A stretch of 37,500 bases of DNA from Cochliopodium minus. Lineage: Eukaryota > Discosea > Himatismenida > Cochliopodiidae. The position numbers and the translations under genes were made by a program. The notes below the pieces were generated by a model. It was not told where the DNA came from. It did no database searches and saw only the letters and a list, made by a program, of their open reading frames with translations. The stretch is taken from NCBI GenBank assembly GCA_024220525.1, contig JAMYWO010000092.1, positions 75,276-112,775 on the forward strand, written 5' to 3'. The stretch's first letter is position 1; each line of letters opens with the position of its first letter. Of the stretch, positions 20,877-32,649 are shown in pieces.

Positions 20877-23800
20877 ATGGATAATAATGAATCACCTTTT
20901 TTCAATCTATATTCCAAAAATAAAAGATTATTTGGATTTCTCTTTCTTAATCTTCTCGAATTGGTAAATTATTTTTTCCATATTCCACTCAAAATTAATA
21001 AATCAAACAAAAAATAGCATGAAATACTTATTCTGACCAAAGTAGATAAAACAATGAGAAACATAATTTTCACTTCAGAAAATATATGGAGAAGAGTGAG
21101 CATACAGAAATATAATCACTTCCTTCCTTCAACATCATTAGAAAAAGAATCAAATAAAACAAGAGAATTTCTTGAATTCTTGAATAATAATGGAATGAGC
21201 AAGGTAAATAAAAAAAAAAATTTATTTATTTATATATTTTCTAAAAATCATTTTAAAAAATTTTTTTAGTTTGTCTTATATCTTGATCTATCTTCATCAG
21301 ATTCAGATTTTACAAAAGATTTCCCTTTTGTTGTCAACAATTTTCCAAAGTTGGAGATGATCTCGTTTGCGAACACTGTAAATGAATCTTTTCTGGTGGC
21401 AAAATCAACAAATTTACGAGATCCAAGCGAATTGTTTGAGAAAAAGGATTATCCAAACGTACGTGTTTTGAATTTGGGAAACTCTAAATTCACCAAAATA
21501 CAAATTTACGAATCAAAAAGTATTACAAATATATTGGATAGTTTCAGTAATTTAGAAGTAATACAATTTAATTTTTCTTAAAATTTTTGATTTTGTTTTT
21601 TTGAAATAATTTATTTTTATTTTTCAATTTTTTGTTTTTGTTAGACATTAATATTGAATCAAGATAAATATGGAGGAAACATGATTTTGATAGATTTCAC
21701 CAAATATGAAAAACTGAAAGTATTGGACCTTTCCGAAGGGATCTTTTCTAAACATTTCGACTTCAACAGGCTCAAACTCCCTCCAAACCTAGAACTCCTC
21801 TTCGCAGTAAACCCCTCACCCCTACAATACGGCGGGAATTTAGGAGGAGGTCATGCAAATAACTTTGTGAAAGATTTTAAAGAAAAGCATCCCAACTTGA
21901 ACATTATTCACGAAAACATCTATTCCATCCTCCAATCATCCAAAGAGAACGAAAGCAATCTTTTGGACGATATTTCGAGATTAAAACCCTTCGTGAGAAA
22001 CCCTCTCTTCAACATCAATCAAGACAACCTCCTCCATTTCGCAGTCACTCAAAATGTCTCTTTGCCCGTTTTGCAGTCCATTTTGGATTTAAAGTTTGAC
22101 CCTAACATCCCTACTTCCAAACCCTTTTCTTTTGTTCCAAAACATAATTTTGGTAGTTTTTCTGGCAACAACAATATCGTCAAAGATGAAAACTCTTCAG
22201 TCAAACTTTTCTCCAAAGAAAAGTTTCGATTGTTTGACCCTTTCTTTCCTGTCTTTCCTCCTCCTTCCCAACATGTTGTAACACCCTTAGGATATAAAGG
22301 TAAAATATTTTAAAATTTTTTTTTATTTTTAAATATTTAAATTTTCAACAAAAAAGAGGGTTTGAATTCGATGCATTTTTCACTTAAAGCTCCCAATAAA
22401 TTTGATATTCTCAGGTTGTTACTTGAATACAAGGGAGACATTAACTCCAAAGCGATTTCTTTCTCCGAAACGCAAAAATTTACCTCTGGTATTACTCTTC
22501 TCATGCTCGCAGCTTTCTATGATGATTTCAAATTAGTTGTAAAAAAAATTTAAATTCATCCCGATTTCTATTTTTTATTTTTTAATTTTATGTTTTATAT
22601 TTTATTTTTTATTTTTTAATAAATAATTTCAACAGAAATTTCTTGTTGAGAATGGAGCTAATGTTAAACAGTTAACTGGTATCATAATATTTTATTTTAT
22701 TTTTACATTTAACAAATAATCTGGTTTGGCTTTATAAGACAATGGTTGGAATGCTTTGTTTTTTTCTGTATTACCACCAAAACATCATGTTTCAAATAAA
22801 GGGACATCAAAGGTTATTTTTTATTATTTTTATTTTATTATAAATTTATTAGTTTTTATTTTAATTTTTATCTTTTATTCTTATTTTTATTAAATAATTT
22901 AATTTAATTTTTTAAAGTGCTTCAAATATTTGAGATCAAAAGGATGTGAAGTGTCTCATGTATCAAAAGACAATATATCTGTTTTCTCTTTGGTAGAACA
23001 CTTTCATAAAAATCCCAACAATTTGTTGCAAGACATTCTCTCTTCTGGTTTTGAGCCTCCTTTGAAACATTTGCAAAATCTCTTTTACGTTTCGACTTCT
23101 ATTTCTGATGTATTTATACATGATGGACCCATCAAAATGCTTAAAGTTATCGAAAACTTGAATAATAATGGTTAATAAAAAAAATTTTTTTTTTATTTTT
23201 TTTATTTTTTTTTTATCTTTTATTTTATGATTTTTTGTTATTTGTATTTTTAACTTATTTATTTTTATTTTTATTTTAATTTTTTTAATTTTTTTAATTT
23301 TAGGTGTAAAGTTTGAAGATACTGAAGAAGTCAATATTTTACAAGCCTGCATTATCAATGGTTTTACCACCATTAAAGAAATTAAGGATTACAAACATCT
23401 GATCAATAAAGTTAACAAATTTGGTTATACAGCTTTGCATTACGGTAACAAAAAAAAATTTTAATATTTCATTTCATTGACAAGTTATTTCTTTTTTGTA
23501 TTTATTATTTATTTTATTTTTATTAATTTTATTTTTATTAGTTTATATTTGATTTATTATTAATTATTTATTATTTATTGAAATTTTTATTTTTCTTTCA
23601 ATCAAATTTTTATTTCTTTCAACTGAATTTTTTTCTTTTTGATAATTATTTTTATTTTTATTTTTATTTCATTTTTATTTCATTTTTTTTAATTTTATCT
23701 TTTTTTTTATATAATTAATTTTTTTAAATTTTGTTATTTATTTTTTTAGCAATTTTCTCAATTTTCAGTAACAATGAACATCCTTGTTCTAGAGAAGGAT

Positions 23801-24514
23801 CCCTTTACAACGAGAAATTAATAGAAACATTATTGGAAAACGGAGCAGACGCTACCATCACTAATTCCCTCCAACAAAACTCCCTCTTCTTGGCTTTGGC
23901 TTGTATTTCCAACAAAAGTTTGCCTTACCACGCTATCACTAATTTATCTTTGAATAATCAAAACAATAAAAAAACTGATCTTTCATTTGGTGAATCTGAT
24001 TCGACAATCATGTTTCAAGTTGTAAAATTATTAGTTGAGAATATTGAAAGTATTCACGGTATTTTTATTTTTTATTTTATTTATTTTTTTGACAACATTT
24101 TATTTATTTTTTGATCAGATTTAATTCTCTTTGATTTGTTCATTATTTTTTTATTTTTAATTTTATTTCTTATTTTTTTATATCATTTTTTTTTTTTATT
24201 TTTTTTTTTATGTTTTTTTTTTTTATTAAGGAAAAGAAAAATTGGGAGAATTTTTGAATAATAGTGATGTGAATGGAAACACCCCTTTACATATAGCCAT
24301 CACAAGATCAGAACCAGAGTTTTTGAGATATCTCTTGGAAAAAGGTGCCAATCTCAACTCTATGGACAAATATGGAAGAACTCCTCTTCACCACTTATTT
24401 TATCTCTCTTTTTCCACAATGAGAACTGTAAAAAATTTTTTAGTTTAATTTTGGTTAAAAAAAAATTAAATTTTTAAATTTAAAGTTTTTTATTTTTTTA
24501 TTTTTTTATTTTTA

Positions 24515-24545
<31 letters not shown>

Positions 24546-27500
24546 TTTATTTTTTAATTTTTTTATTATTTAATTTGATTTTTTATATTTTATTTTTTAA
24601 TATTTTTGTTTTTTATTTATTTACTATTATATTTTTTTATTTATTTACTTTTTTTTCAATTTTTTAAAATAGGGGTTTTTTGGAGCCTCACGGCCACATT
24701 TTGATACAAATGAACAAAATTTTGTTGAAAAATTGGAAATCATGATCAATGCAAGGGCTGATTGCTCCATCATGGACAATCTCCAAAACAGTTCCTTTCA
24801 TATGTTGTGTAATTTTTTTTTAAAAATATTAAATAGAAAAATAAAAATCTTAAAATTGTTATTTTTTTAGGTGAAACAGGAAAATTGGAAATTATCAAAA
24901 AATTGGAAATTACAACTGAAATGATGAATTCTTTTGACAACAGAGTAAAATTTTATTTATTACTTTATTTTTTATTTTTTATTTTTTTTTTTATTTTTTT
25001 TTTATTTTTTATTTTTTGTTTTATTTTTTAAAAAAGGGATGGACACCTTTAATTATTTCGATTAACAATGAAGATTTTGAATTATTCAAGTATCTGTCCT
25101 CTAAAACCTCCAACTTTGATTTCCCAGACAAATCCTCCAAAGCGCCCTTTCTTCATTGTTTCAACAATTACACTATTACTCTCTTTGGTTTCTATGAATA
25201 CACTACACCCATAAGCAATCTCAAAACTCCTCTGAAAATGATGTAAAATATTATTTTTTTATGTTTATGTTTTTATTTTTTATTTCAATTTTTTTATTGT
25301 GATTTTTGAAAATTTTTTTCATTTTATTTTTAAACATTTTTTTGTTTTATTAATATTTCAAAAGTTTTTTTTGATAAATCTTCATTTATTTTTTTTGGTA
25401 TTTTTTTTTTTATTTTTTTATTTTTTTAAATTTTTATTTTCTTAATAATTCAATGTTTGTTTTTTTACCTGTTTTTTTTTTTTTGGGAAAAGATGTCTTT
25501 CAAAACTAAAAAATTCTTCAGAGCACATTTATTATCAGGAGATTTTTGAAAACTTCCCCAAAAGGTCTTCTATCATCAAATTTCTCGTCTGTAAAGGTGC
25601 GCTTCAAAACAAATACATCAAAAATTCTTGTAAAATAGATTTTTTAAAAATTTGTTTTATTAAAAAAAAAAAAAAAAAATTATTTTTCAAAAAGATTATC
25701 ATTGCATTGGAACTTTATTGGGTATTGGGACTGCTCATTCAGAAAATCCGATTGTAATTTTTATTTTTATTTTTATTTTTTTCAATTAAATTCAATCTTT
25801 ATTTTATTGTCAAAAAATTAATTCTTATTAATATTTTTTTTTTTAATTATTTTTCAATCTTTTTTTTTTTTTTAAAGAGTTCAAAAACAGGGGAGTTAGT
25901 AGAAGTATTAGAACTGATTTTGAAAAACAAAAAATTGGTAAAGAAAGAAAAAGAAAAGGCATTAGTAACCCATTTTTTCAACAAAGTTTTGGTTGTCATC
26001 AACAATAAAAATGTTTTCAAATCTCCTTTTTATACTTTGAGTAAAGACGAGAAAAATTTGATGAAGTTGGATGTGGACAGAAGTTTTTTTGCCGTTCTTG
26101 ATATTTTTCTTTCTTCTGGTCTTGACTTAAGTTACAAATCTACTCAAGATAGTTCAAAAGGTAAAAAAAAAAAAAAAAAAAATTGAAATAAAAATTTGAA
26201 ATAAAAATTTGAAATAAAAAAAAAAAAATAAAAGGTAAAAAAAAAATAAAAAAATAAATAATTAAATATGAAAAAGTTATTGTCAAACATTGATACAAAA
26301 TCAACAACAAATGAAGTTCAATTATAATAACTTTTTAAAAACAAATAATTAAAAATAACAAAAATCAACTGATAACAAAAATAATTAAATTAAAAAATTC
26401 TAAAAAAATTCTAAAAAAATATCTTATAAGGTAACAGAGTGATAGACACAGTCGCAAAATTGGGACCAGAACTTTTGTACCATTTTCTCAAACATCCGTC
26501 TCTATTTGATAACAAAGAAAAGACTTCTTTAGGTCCCAATTATATTCCCATCAACAACGGAAACAATCTTCTCCTCTCCCTTTTCTCTTATTGTGTTGAA
26601 TTAAACTTTGATCAATCTCATTTGTTGGGTTGTCTTCAGTTGCTCACTCAAAAATATGGTTTTGACAGTAAGTTCATATTTTATTTTATATTTAACTTTT
26701 ATTTTTTATTTTTTTATAATTTTTAATTTTTAATTTTTATTTTTTATTTTTAATTTTTGATTTTTAATTTTAATTTTTAATTTTTAATTTTAACTTTTAT
26801 TTTTTATTTTTTATTTCTATTTTATTTATTAATTTATTTTTTCTTAATTTTTAATTTTTAATTTTTAATTTTTAATTTTTAATTTTTAATTTTTAATTTT
26901 TAATTTTTAATTTTTAATTTTTTTAATTTTTAAATTTTTAATTTCTTCAAACACCAAAAAAAAGTAAATTTCAAAAACGAAATTAGTGGAGAAACAAGTG
27001 CTATGATTTGTTCAAAAAATGAAAGATTTTTTTTCCTTTTCGAAAAATTTTTCTTGCAAAACGAAAATTTTGACGTGACCCTTCAAGACTCCAAAAATAA
27101 AACCCTTTTACATCATATAGCTCCTAAAATTATTGATTCTACTTATTTTCCTCTTCTCTATTCTCTTTGCACACATTCATCTCTTAAAAAAAGGTAAAAA
27201 AATAAAATATTAAAAAAAAATAAAATGAAAAATAAAAAAATGAGTTTAAATTAAATAAAAAATTAAATTTAACAAGGTTGGGAGAAGAACACAAGTTTTA
27301 CGAAGCTTTGGATAATTTCAATGACGAATATGGGTCAACTCCATCACACTACCTTCTGCTCAACATCAAAAACTCTTTTAAACAGTTTGACATCAGTTCC
27401 TTTGATCCGAAAACAATCTCCCCTCCCAAAAATAAAAAAAAGCAAAATAATCCTGCTCCCTCCGTTTTTTACTTAAATACTAATCAAAATTTTGTTCCTA

Positions 27501-27685
27501 CTTCTGATCCTATTCGTAGTTTTTCACAAAATCGCTTTTTTTTCACTAATCTTTTTGGATCTCCTAATCCTGTTGATCCTAAAAATGTACAGAAAAACGT
27601 TTTTGGTCGTAACGTTCATATTTTTGGTAGAAATAAATATTATGATAATGAACAAGAAGATCTAGATAATTTTGATGATTATTAA
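20877..27685 (+). CDS. F-box / leucine-rich-like / ankyrin-repeat protein, 20 exons
   Basis: Exon starts-ends: 20877-20963, 21018-21203, 21270-21557, 21645-22299, 22357-22538, 22636-22678, 22739-22812, 22918-23170, 23304-23444, 23750-24058, 24231-24427, 24673-24808, 24871-24944, 25037-25242, 25493-25629, 25695-25753, 25878-26160, 26431-26667, 26965-27193, 27277-27685: 1394 residues, all phases matched. Residues 10-60 look like a degenerate F-box (LLELHEILILTKVDKTMRNI then SENIWRRVSI). Next is leucine-rich sequence (NVRVLNLGNS, KLKVLDLSEG). From about residue 250 there are irregular ankyrin units: NGNTPLHIAITRSEPEFLRY, LLENGADATITN, GRTPLHHLF, GWTPLIISINNEDFELFKYL. The end is Asn/Pro-rich. It is probably a substrate-binding subunit of an SCF ubiquitin ligase; the F-box call is tentative. 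Confidence 0.85.
26727..26940. repeat. ATTTTTA simple repeat in an intron
   Basis: About 30 copies of a TTTTTAA heptamer-like unit, best between 26845 and 26935, fill the intron between exons 18 and 19 of the ankyrin gene. Confidence 0.85.
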
Positions 27686-27910
27686 AATATTGAATCTTTT
27701 TTAATTTTAAAATTAAAACATTATTTATTTTCATGACATCTTTCAGCTATGAGAAAATTCATTCTCAATTCTGAGATCTCAAAAATAAATTTCTACAATT
27801 GAAAGAATAAATGCATCAAATCAAGTTAATTCTTTTTCATAAAAAATTAAAATTTGGTTTGAACTTTTGATTACCTTGAAGTTTCCTTTATAAAAATATA
27901 AAAAAAAAAA

Positions 27911-30290
27911 ATGAACAGTATCTTTTTGCAAAATAAAGATGGAGAAAATGCTTTCAAAATATTGGACGATCCTCAAAAATATATGATTTGTGATTGCAAT
28001 AATCTTATATATTCTCCAAAACAATGCCAAATTTGCAATAAAAGATGTTGTTTGGCATGTTATTCAAAGAAGAAAATAAAGAAATGTTGTGAAGAAGAAT
28101 TAGAAGATAATTCCAAATTATCTGATAGAATAAATACCTTGAAATGCATTTGTTTATTCTGTAATTCAGAAATGTTAATTAGGTATCAAAAAAAAAATAT
28201 TATATAATATCAACCATCTGATGATTAAATAAATTTTAAAAACAAACTCATTTCCAATATGACAAATATTTTTACAATATTCTTTATGAAATAGAAATTA
28301 TAATCAATTTGTAAGAATAACTAATTTCTTTCTATTTAAATCAAATATTATAAATTTTGATAAATAAACTTCCAATACTTCCATTGTAAAGAATTTATTT
28401 CCATCACAGCGAAATAACAATTTTATTTAAACCAAAATAGAGATACATCAAATCATCCACAAAACAAAAAAGCACATCAATCAGAATGTGAAGGATGCGG
28501 ATTCAAGGGAGTATCAAGCCTATTGGATCTGCATCAGCAACAATGCGTGTTATATCTTTCGAAATCGCTGAGAACAAGAGAAGAAGAGCTTAAAACAGTG
28601 AAAGAGAATCTGCAAAGGCTGAGCCTACAAAACAACAGCTTGAATCAGCAAGTGATGCGCCTAAATGAGCAAAGAAATCTGGATATACAGAAATTGATGG
28701 TAGAAAACTCCGATCTTAAGAACAGGATAAGAATCTTAGAAGAATCCAAGAATCTGATCGATATAAACAAAATCAATAATACAGGTGGAAACAATAACTA
28801 CACCTCCTCCTTTCTTTTCAACAATCTCCTCAACTCCAACGGAAATAATCTCAACAATCTCAACAATCTCAACCTCTCCAACAACAACCACCTCATCAAC
28901 AACAACCTCAACAATAATTCTCTCTACAACCATCTCCTCACTCAGCAAAACTATCAGCAATACAACCCCAATGTCAACAACAACAACGTTACAAATAATT
29001 CCGTTAATGCAAACAACCCTCCTAATACAAATTCGAATGTAAACCCCAACATCAACCCCAATAATTTGAACAACAGTCCTTTCATAAGCATGAATACAAA
29101 TCTTCTCCCTGTAATCAATCCTAATATCGTCAATAATCTCCCTCCTAATATCCTTCTCAATAACAACAATAACAATATTAATAATAATATTAACAATAAT
29201 AAAAATAATATTGTAAGTAACAGTGTTAATAATGACAATAACAATGATAACATTACTAATAACAAAAATAACAATCCAAAGGAAAAGCTTTTGCATGTCA
29301 AAAGAAGGGACGACACCAACATTGTTTACAACAATGAGGGTGGAAATATCCCTAAAGAAGACGAAACAAGGTAAAATTTCTTTTCAATTGTTTTTTTATA
29401 TTTTAAAAAAAATTAATTTTGATTTTATTTTATTTTTTTTTTTTTTATAATTAATTTTAATTTTTAATTTATATTTCAAATTTATTTTTTATTTTTATAC
29501 TTTTTTTTTAAAAAAAAATAGTATCATTGTTTCAAATTTGGATTGGTCAATAGATGACAATGATTTGGAAAAGATGTTTACAAAGTTCAATCCCAAATCC
29601 GCCACAGTTGCGAGAAACTACAACGGAAGAAGCAAGGCGTACGGATTCGTCCAGTTCCACTCTGCAAGGGACCGCGACGACTCCTTCGACCTCAACCACA
29701 AGTCTTTCAAGGGACGCGAGATCACCATCGAAACCACTCTCATTTCCAAACACAGCGAAAACAATAATTTCAAAAACAACAAAAAAAAATTTAACAACAA
29801 AAAAAATAACAATAATAATAATGATAATAACAATAATAATTATAAAAAAAGTAATTATAAAAAAAATAATAATGATGATTATTCTGATGATTATTCTGAT
29901 GATTATTCCGATGATTATTCCGACGATTACGATAAAAAAAATAATAACAACAGTAAAAATTACAAAAAAAATTTCAACAAGAAAAATTACAACAACAGTT
30001 ACAACAGCAACAGCAACTACGACTTTAACAAAGAGAAAAACGAATTTAAGAATGAGGATTTCACCCTTTACGTTTCCAATTTGCCCTTTGATCTCGATGA
30101 CAGGGATCTCCGCGACATTTTCTCGGATCACAACCCCTCCAGATGCTTTTTGGCGACCAATGCGAAGGGTGCTAGTGTTGGGCTTGGTTACATCGATTTC
30201 AAGAATGAGCTTGACATGAATGATGCTATCAAGTCCATGGATCAGTCTATGATCAATGACAACATGGTCAGAGTTAGACCTTTGGAGTAA
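27911..30290 (+). CDS. RING/TRAF-like zinc, coiled-coil, Asn-rich protein with two RRM domains
   Basis: Exons 27911-28182, 28441-29370 and 29522-30290 give 656 residues in phase. The N-terminus is cysteine-rich: CDC..., CQICNKRCCLACYSKKK, CICLFCNSEML, then CEGCGF...H...C, the spacing of a degenerate RING followed by a TRAF-type zinc finger. A coiled coil follows (residues 110-190). An Asn-rich tract covers residues 200-370. Then RRM1 (IIVSNLDWSIDDNDL, KAYGFVQF), a second Asn/Lys tract with five DYSD repeats, and RRM2 (LYVSNLPFDLDDRDL, VGLGYIDF). RNP1 and RNP2 strands are recognisable in both. RING/TRAF with RRMs is uncommon (CNOT4-like ligases combine RING and one RRM). It could be an RNA-linked ubiquitin ligase, or two genes joined at an Asn-rich tract. 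The start is preceded by oligo-A. Confidence 0.78.
28770..29280 (+). repeat. AAC/AAT-rich codon tract (poly-Asn)
   Basis: Long runs of AAC and AAT codons with interspersed CTC, ATC and CCC encode an asparagine-rich, low-complexity linker (NNLNNLNNLNLSNNN and similar). On the reverse strand this produces long spurious Val/Ile or Leu ORFs that I exclude. Confidence 0.9.
29874..29930 (+). repeat. 12-nt tandem repeat encoding DYSD units
   Basis: Five near-identical copies of GATGATTATTCT (variants GATTATTCC, GACGATTAC) encode D-D-Y-S repeated within the linker between the two RRMs. Synonymous drift in the last two copies shows the repeat is not brand new. Confidence 0.9.
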
Positions 30291-30529
30291 TTTTAAATTA
30301 ATTAACCTATTTTTTTTATTTTATTTTTTCTTAATTTTTTGATTTTTTTTTTTAATAATTTTTTATTGTGGAACTATTTTCATACAATTTATTTTTTTAA
30401 AATTTAATTTACTTTTTTTTTTACTTTGATTTTTTTATTTTTAAATCTTTTTATCTCAATAATTTTTTGTCCAATTATTCTTTAAAACAAAACAATTATT
30501 TTCTTAATTTTTAACTTATTTTTAAAAAG

Positions 30530-30857
30530 ACACAGACACTTTGGAAACAAATTATTGGTGGAATTGGGATTTAATGACACTTACATCAACGGTGGACACT
30601 TGCTCCGCAAAGACCTCTCCAAGCTCAAAACCAAAGAAAGCAACACTCCTCTCCACGTCTCCTGCAAAGATGAGAACATCTCCTTCTACAAAATAAAGTT
30701 TTTGTTGGGAAGAAGATGCGATTTGGACTTTAAAAACAACCATGGCTTCTCTCCTCTTCAGTATTTGTTGTCAAATCAAAAGTTGGTCAAGTCTATCAAG
30801 GAGCAAAACTCAAACATTTCTTCTGTTGAAGATTTCGTCAGATCTTTTCAAAAATAA
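30530..30857 (+). pseudogene. Orphan terminal ankyrin-repeat exon
   Basis: After an AAAAAG acceptor, one exon reads HRHFGNKLLVELGFNDTYI, then SNTPLHVSCKDENISFYK, FLLGRRCDLDFKNNHGFSPL and ends VEDFVRSFQK-stop. This is two ankyrin units plus a tail, in the style of the F-box/ankyrin gene upstream. It needs a phase-2 upstream exon. The RRM gene offers a possible phase-2 donor (TTTGGA|GTAATT) overlapping its own stop, which would fuse the ankyrin unit to RRM2. The RRM gene ends well at its stop, so either alternative splicing or a displaced exon from an ankyrin gene is possible. The preceding 240 nt are T-rich like an intron. Confidence 0.6.
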
Positions 30858-30990
30858 TCAATTATTTCATTTATTTTTAAAATTTATTTTTTTTATCAAA
30901 AAGAATTTTTTTTGATTTCCTTGAAAAAAAAAATTAATACAAAAAAATAAATCTATTCAAAATAAAAAAAATAAATTTATTCAAAAATAT

Positions 30991-32536
30991 TTATTTTATT
31001 TGTTTTGATTTTATTTTCAAAAGATCGTGAACAACAGCTTCATTAAAACTAAAAATATCATCATCATTGTTAATGTTTTCTTCTTTTTCAAAGAATTCCA
31101 ACACATTTTCTTCACCAATAAATTCATTTTCATTTCCATTTCCGTATTGAAAGGAAAGTTCTTTCAAAGATCCTTCTATATTATTTTCAGAAATGAAATT
31201 TCCAGAAATAGCAAAAGTTATATCATCTAAATTTTCGACAGCATGAGGACTACCAGCAGGAACAAAGAGTAAATCACCAGGTTCCAATACAACAGTGTGG
31301 CTTTGTATGTTTCTAAGCAAACCTTTTTCTCTTTCATTTGAAAGATCTGTTTTAAATACTCCATGTCTCACATCTCTGTCCAGTATTGCATCACTGTACA
31401 AACCTGAATCAAAAAATTCCCATTTTTTTCTTCCTTTCAACAAAACCATAAAAAAATTACTATTGAAACTATCAACATGTAATGATGTGTTCAAATATTT
31501 ATTTCCAATGAAAAGAGAAGGCCTTTTCAAAAAAAAAATTAATAAAAAAATTTAAATAAAAAAATTTTATACCAATCTTTGAGTAAAGGAATATAAAAAT
31601 TGTTTTCGTTTATTTCAAATTTATTTTTAAATTTTTTGTAAATGTCTTTGATGTATTTATTTATGTCATCTTTTGAGATTCGTTTGAGATAATCATCAAA
31701 GTGTTGAGGAAATTGAAATCCTGTTTCTTCCAAAAGTTCAGGGCAATAAATAGGAAGAGACCAATCAAAAATACTTTGTTTTACAATTTCTCCTCTTTTC
31801 AATTTTCCCAAAAAATTTTTTACAGTGGAATCTAATATTTTAAAAATTATAAAATTTAAAAAATTAAAAATATAAAATAAAATAAATAATAAAAATTGAA
31901 ACTAAAATTACCTTTATTGAATTTAGTATCTTTTAACGAAGCCCAACTGTTTTTATTTTTATTGTGTTGTTTCAAAACAACATTTTTATTTCCACAAACT
32001 TGATTTATAATATCCAATGAAGGAATCTTCTTTGTAAATATTTTTCCTAGTTGATTTTTGAATACCAAAGGCCTTCCTTTCAACAAATATTCACTCTTAA
32101 ATTCTGACATCGAAATTTCTTCTTTTTTTTCAACATCAAGTTTTAATGGTTGACCTTCATTCAAAAAATCCTTCAAATTTTTATTCTCCGCTAACAAAAT
32201 TAATCTTTCCCTTTCGGAATTTATTTTTAATTGTTCCTCACAAAGAATATAAGACATTCTTGCTATTTTATCTTTTTTATCTTTTTCCACTGCCATTTTC
32301 AAATAAATTAATGCCTCTTCATATCTTCCTATATCTGCCAATTCATTACCTTTAGTGCATAATTGCCTCGATGTTTTGTATTTTGCTCTTATCTCTCTTT
32401 CAATCTTTGAGAATATCTTTATCCCATCCAATTTAGGAAGATCATTTGGTGTTGAATGAAATTTATCGACAGTATTATAATAAATAAAAGAGAAAATAAG
32501 AATAGAAAATGATATAGTCAACAAAATCCTTTTCAT
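30991..32536 (-). CDS. Membrane-anchored TPR + JmjC-domain 2-oxoglutarate dioxygenase
   Basis: Exons 32536-31912, 31831-31573 and 31522-30991 give 471 residues. Residues 1-22 form a hydrophobic signal anchor (ILLTISFSILIFSFIYY). Residues 55-110 look like one or two TPR helices (GNELADIGRYEEALIYLKMA). A cupin/JmjC domain follows: LLKGRPLVFKNQL, then the Fe(II) facial triad H310-x-D312 (HVDSFNSNFF) and H388 (VPAGSPHAVENL), with lysines in LLKGRKKWEFF suited to bind 2-oxoglutarate. All iron ligands are present. With a membrane anchor and no histone-reader domains, it is more likely a secretory-pathway or Golgi hydroxylase (JMJD8/HIF1AN-like group) than a histone demethylase; that is an inference. 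An upstream in-frame ATG at 32569 is also possible, but the shorter start gives a cleaner anchor. Confidence 0.85.
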
Positions 32537-32649
32537 TTTTTTTTTTATATTTTTAAAATAAAATCTCATCCAAATTTCTTCAAAAAATAAAAAATTTAAA
32601 AAAATATATCTTTTTTTTCAAGCCGTTTTATTAAAAACAAAAAACATTT

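Noticed and set aside
28736-29322. Long minus-strand ORFs rich in Val/Ile or Leu
   Set aside because: They are the reverse complement of AAC/AAT codon runs in the Asn-rich tract, with no family resemblance.
29547-30219. Long ORFs on both strands overlapping the RRM exon
   Set aside because: They are shadows caused by GAT/AAT/AAC repeats; RRM1 and RRM2 motifs fix the true frame.
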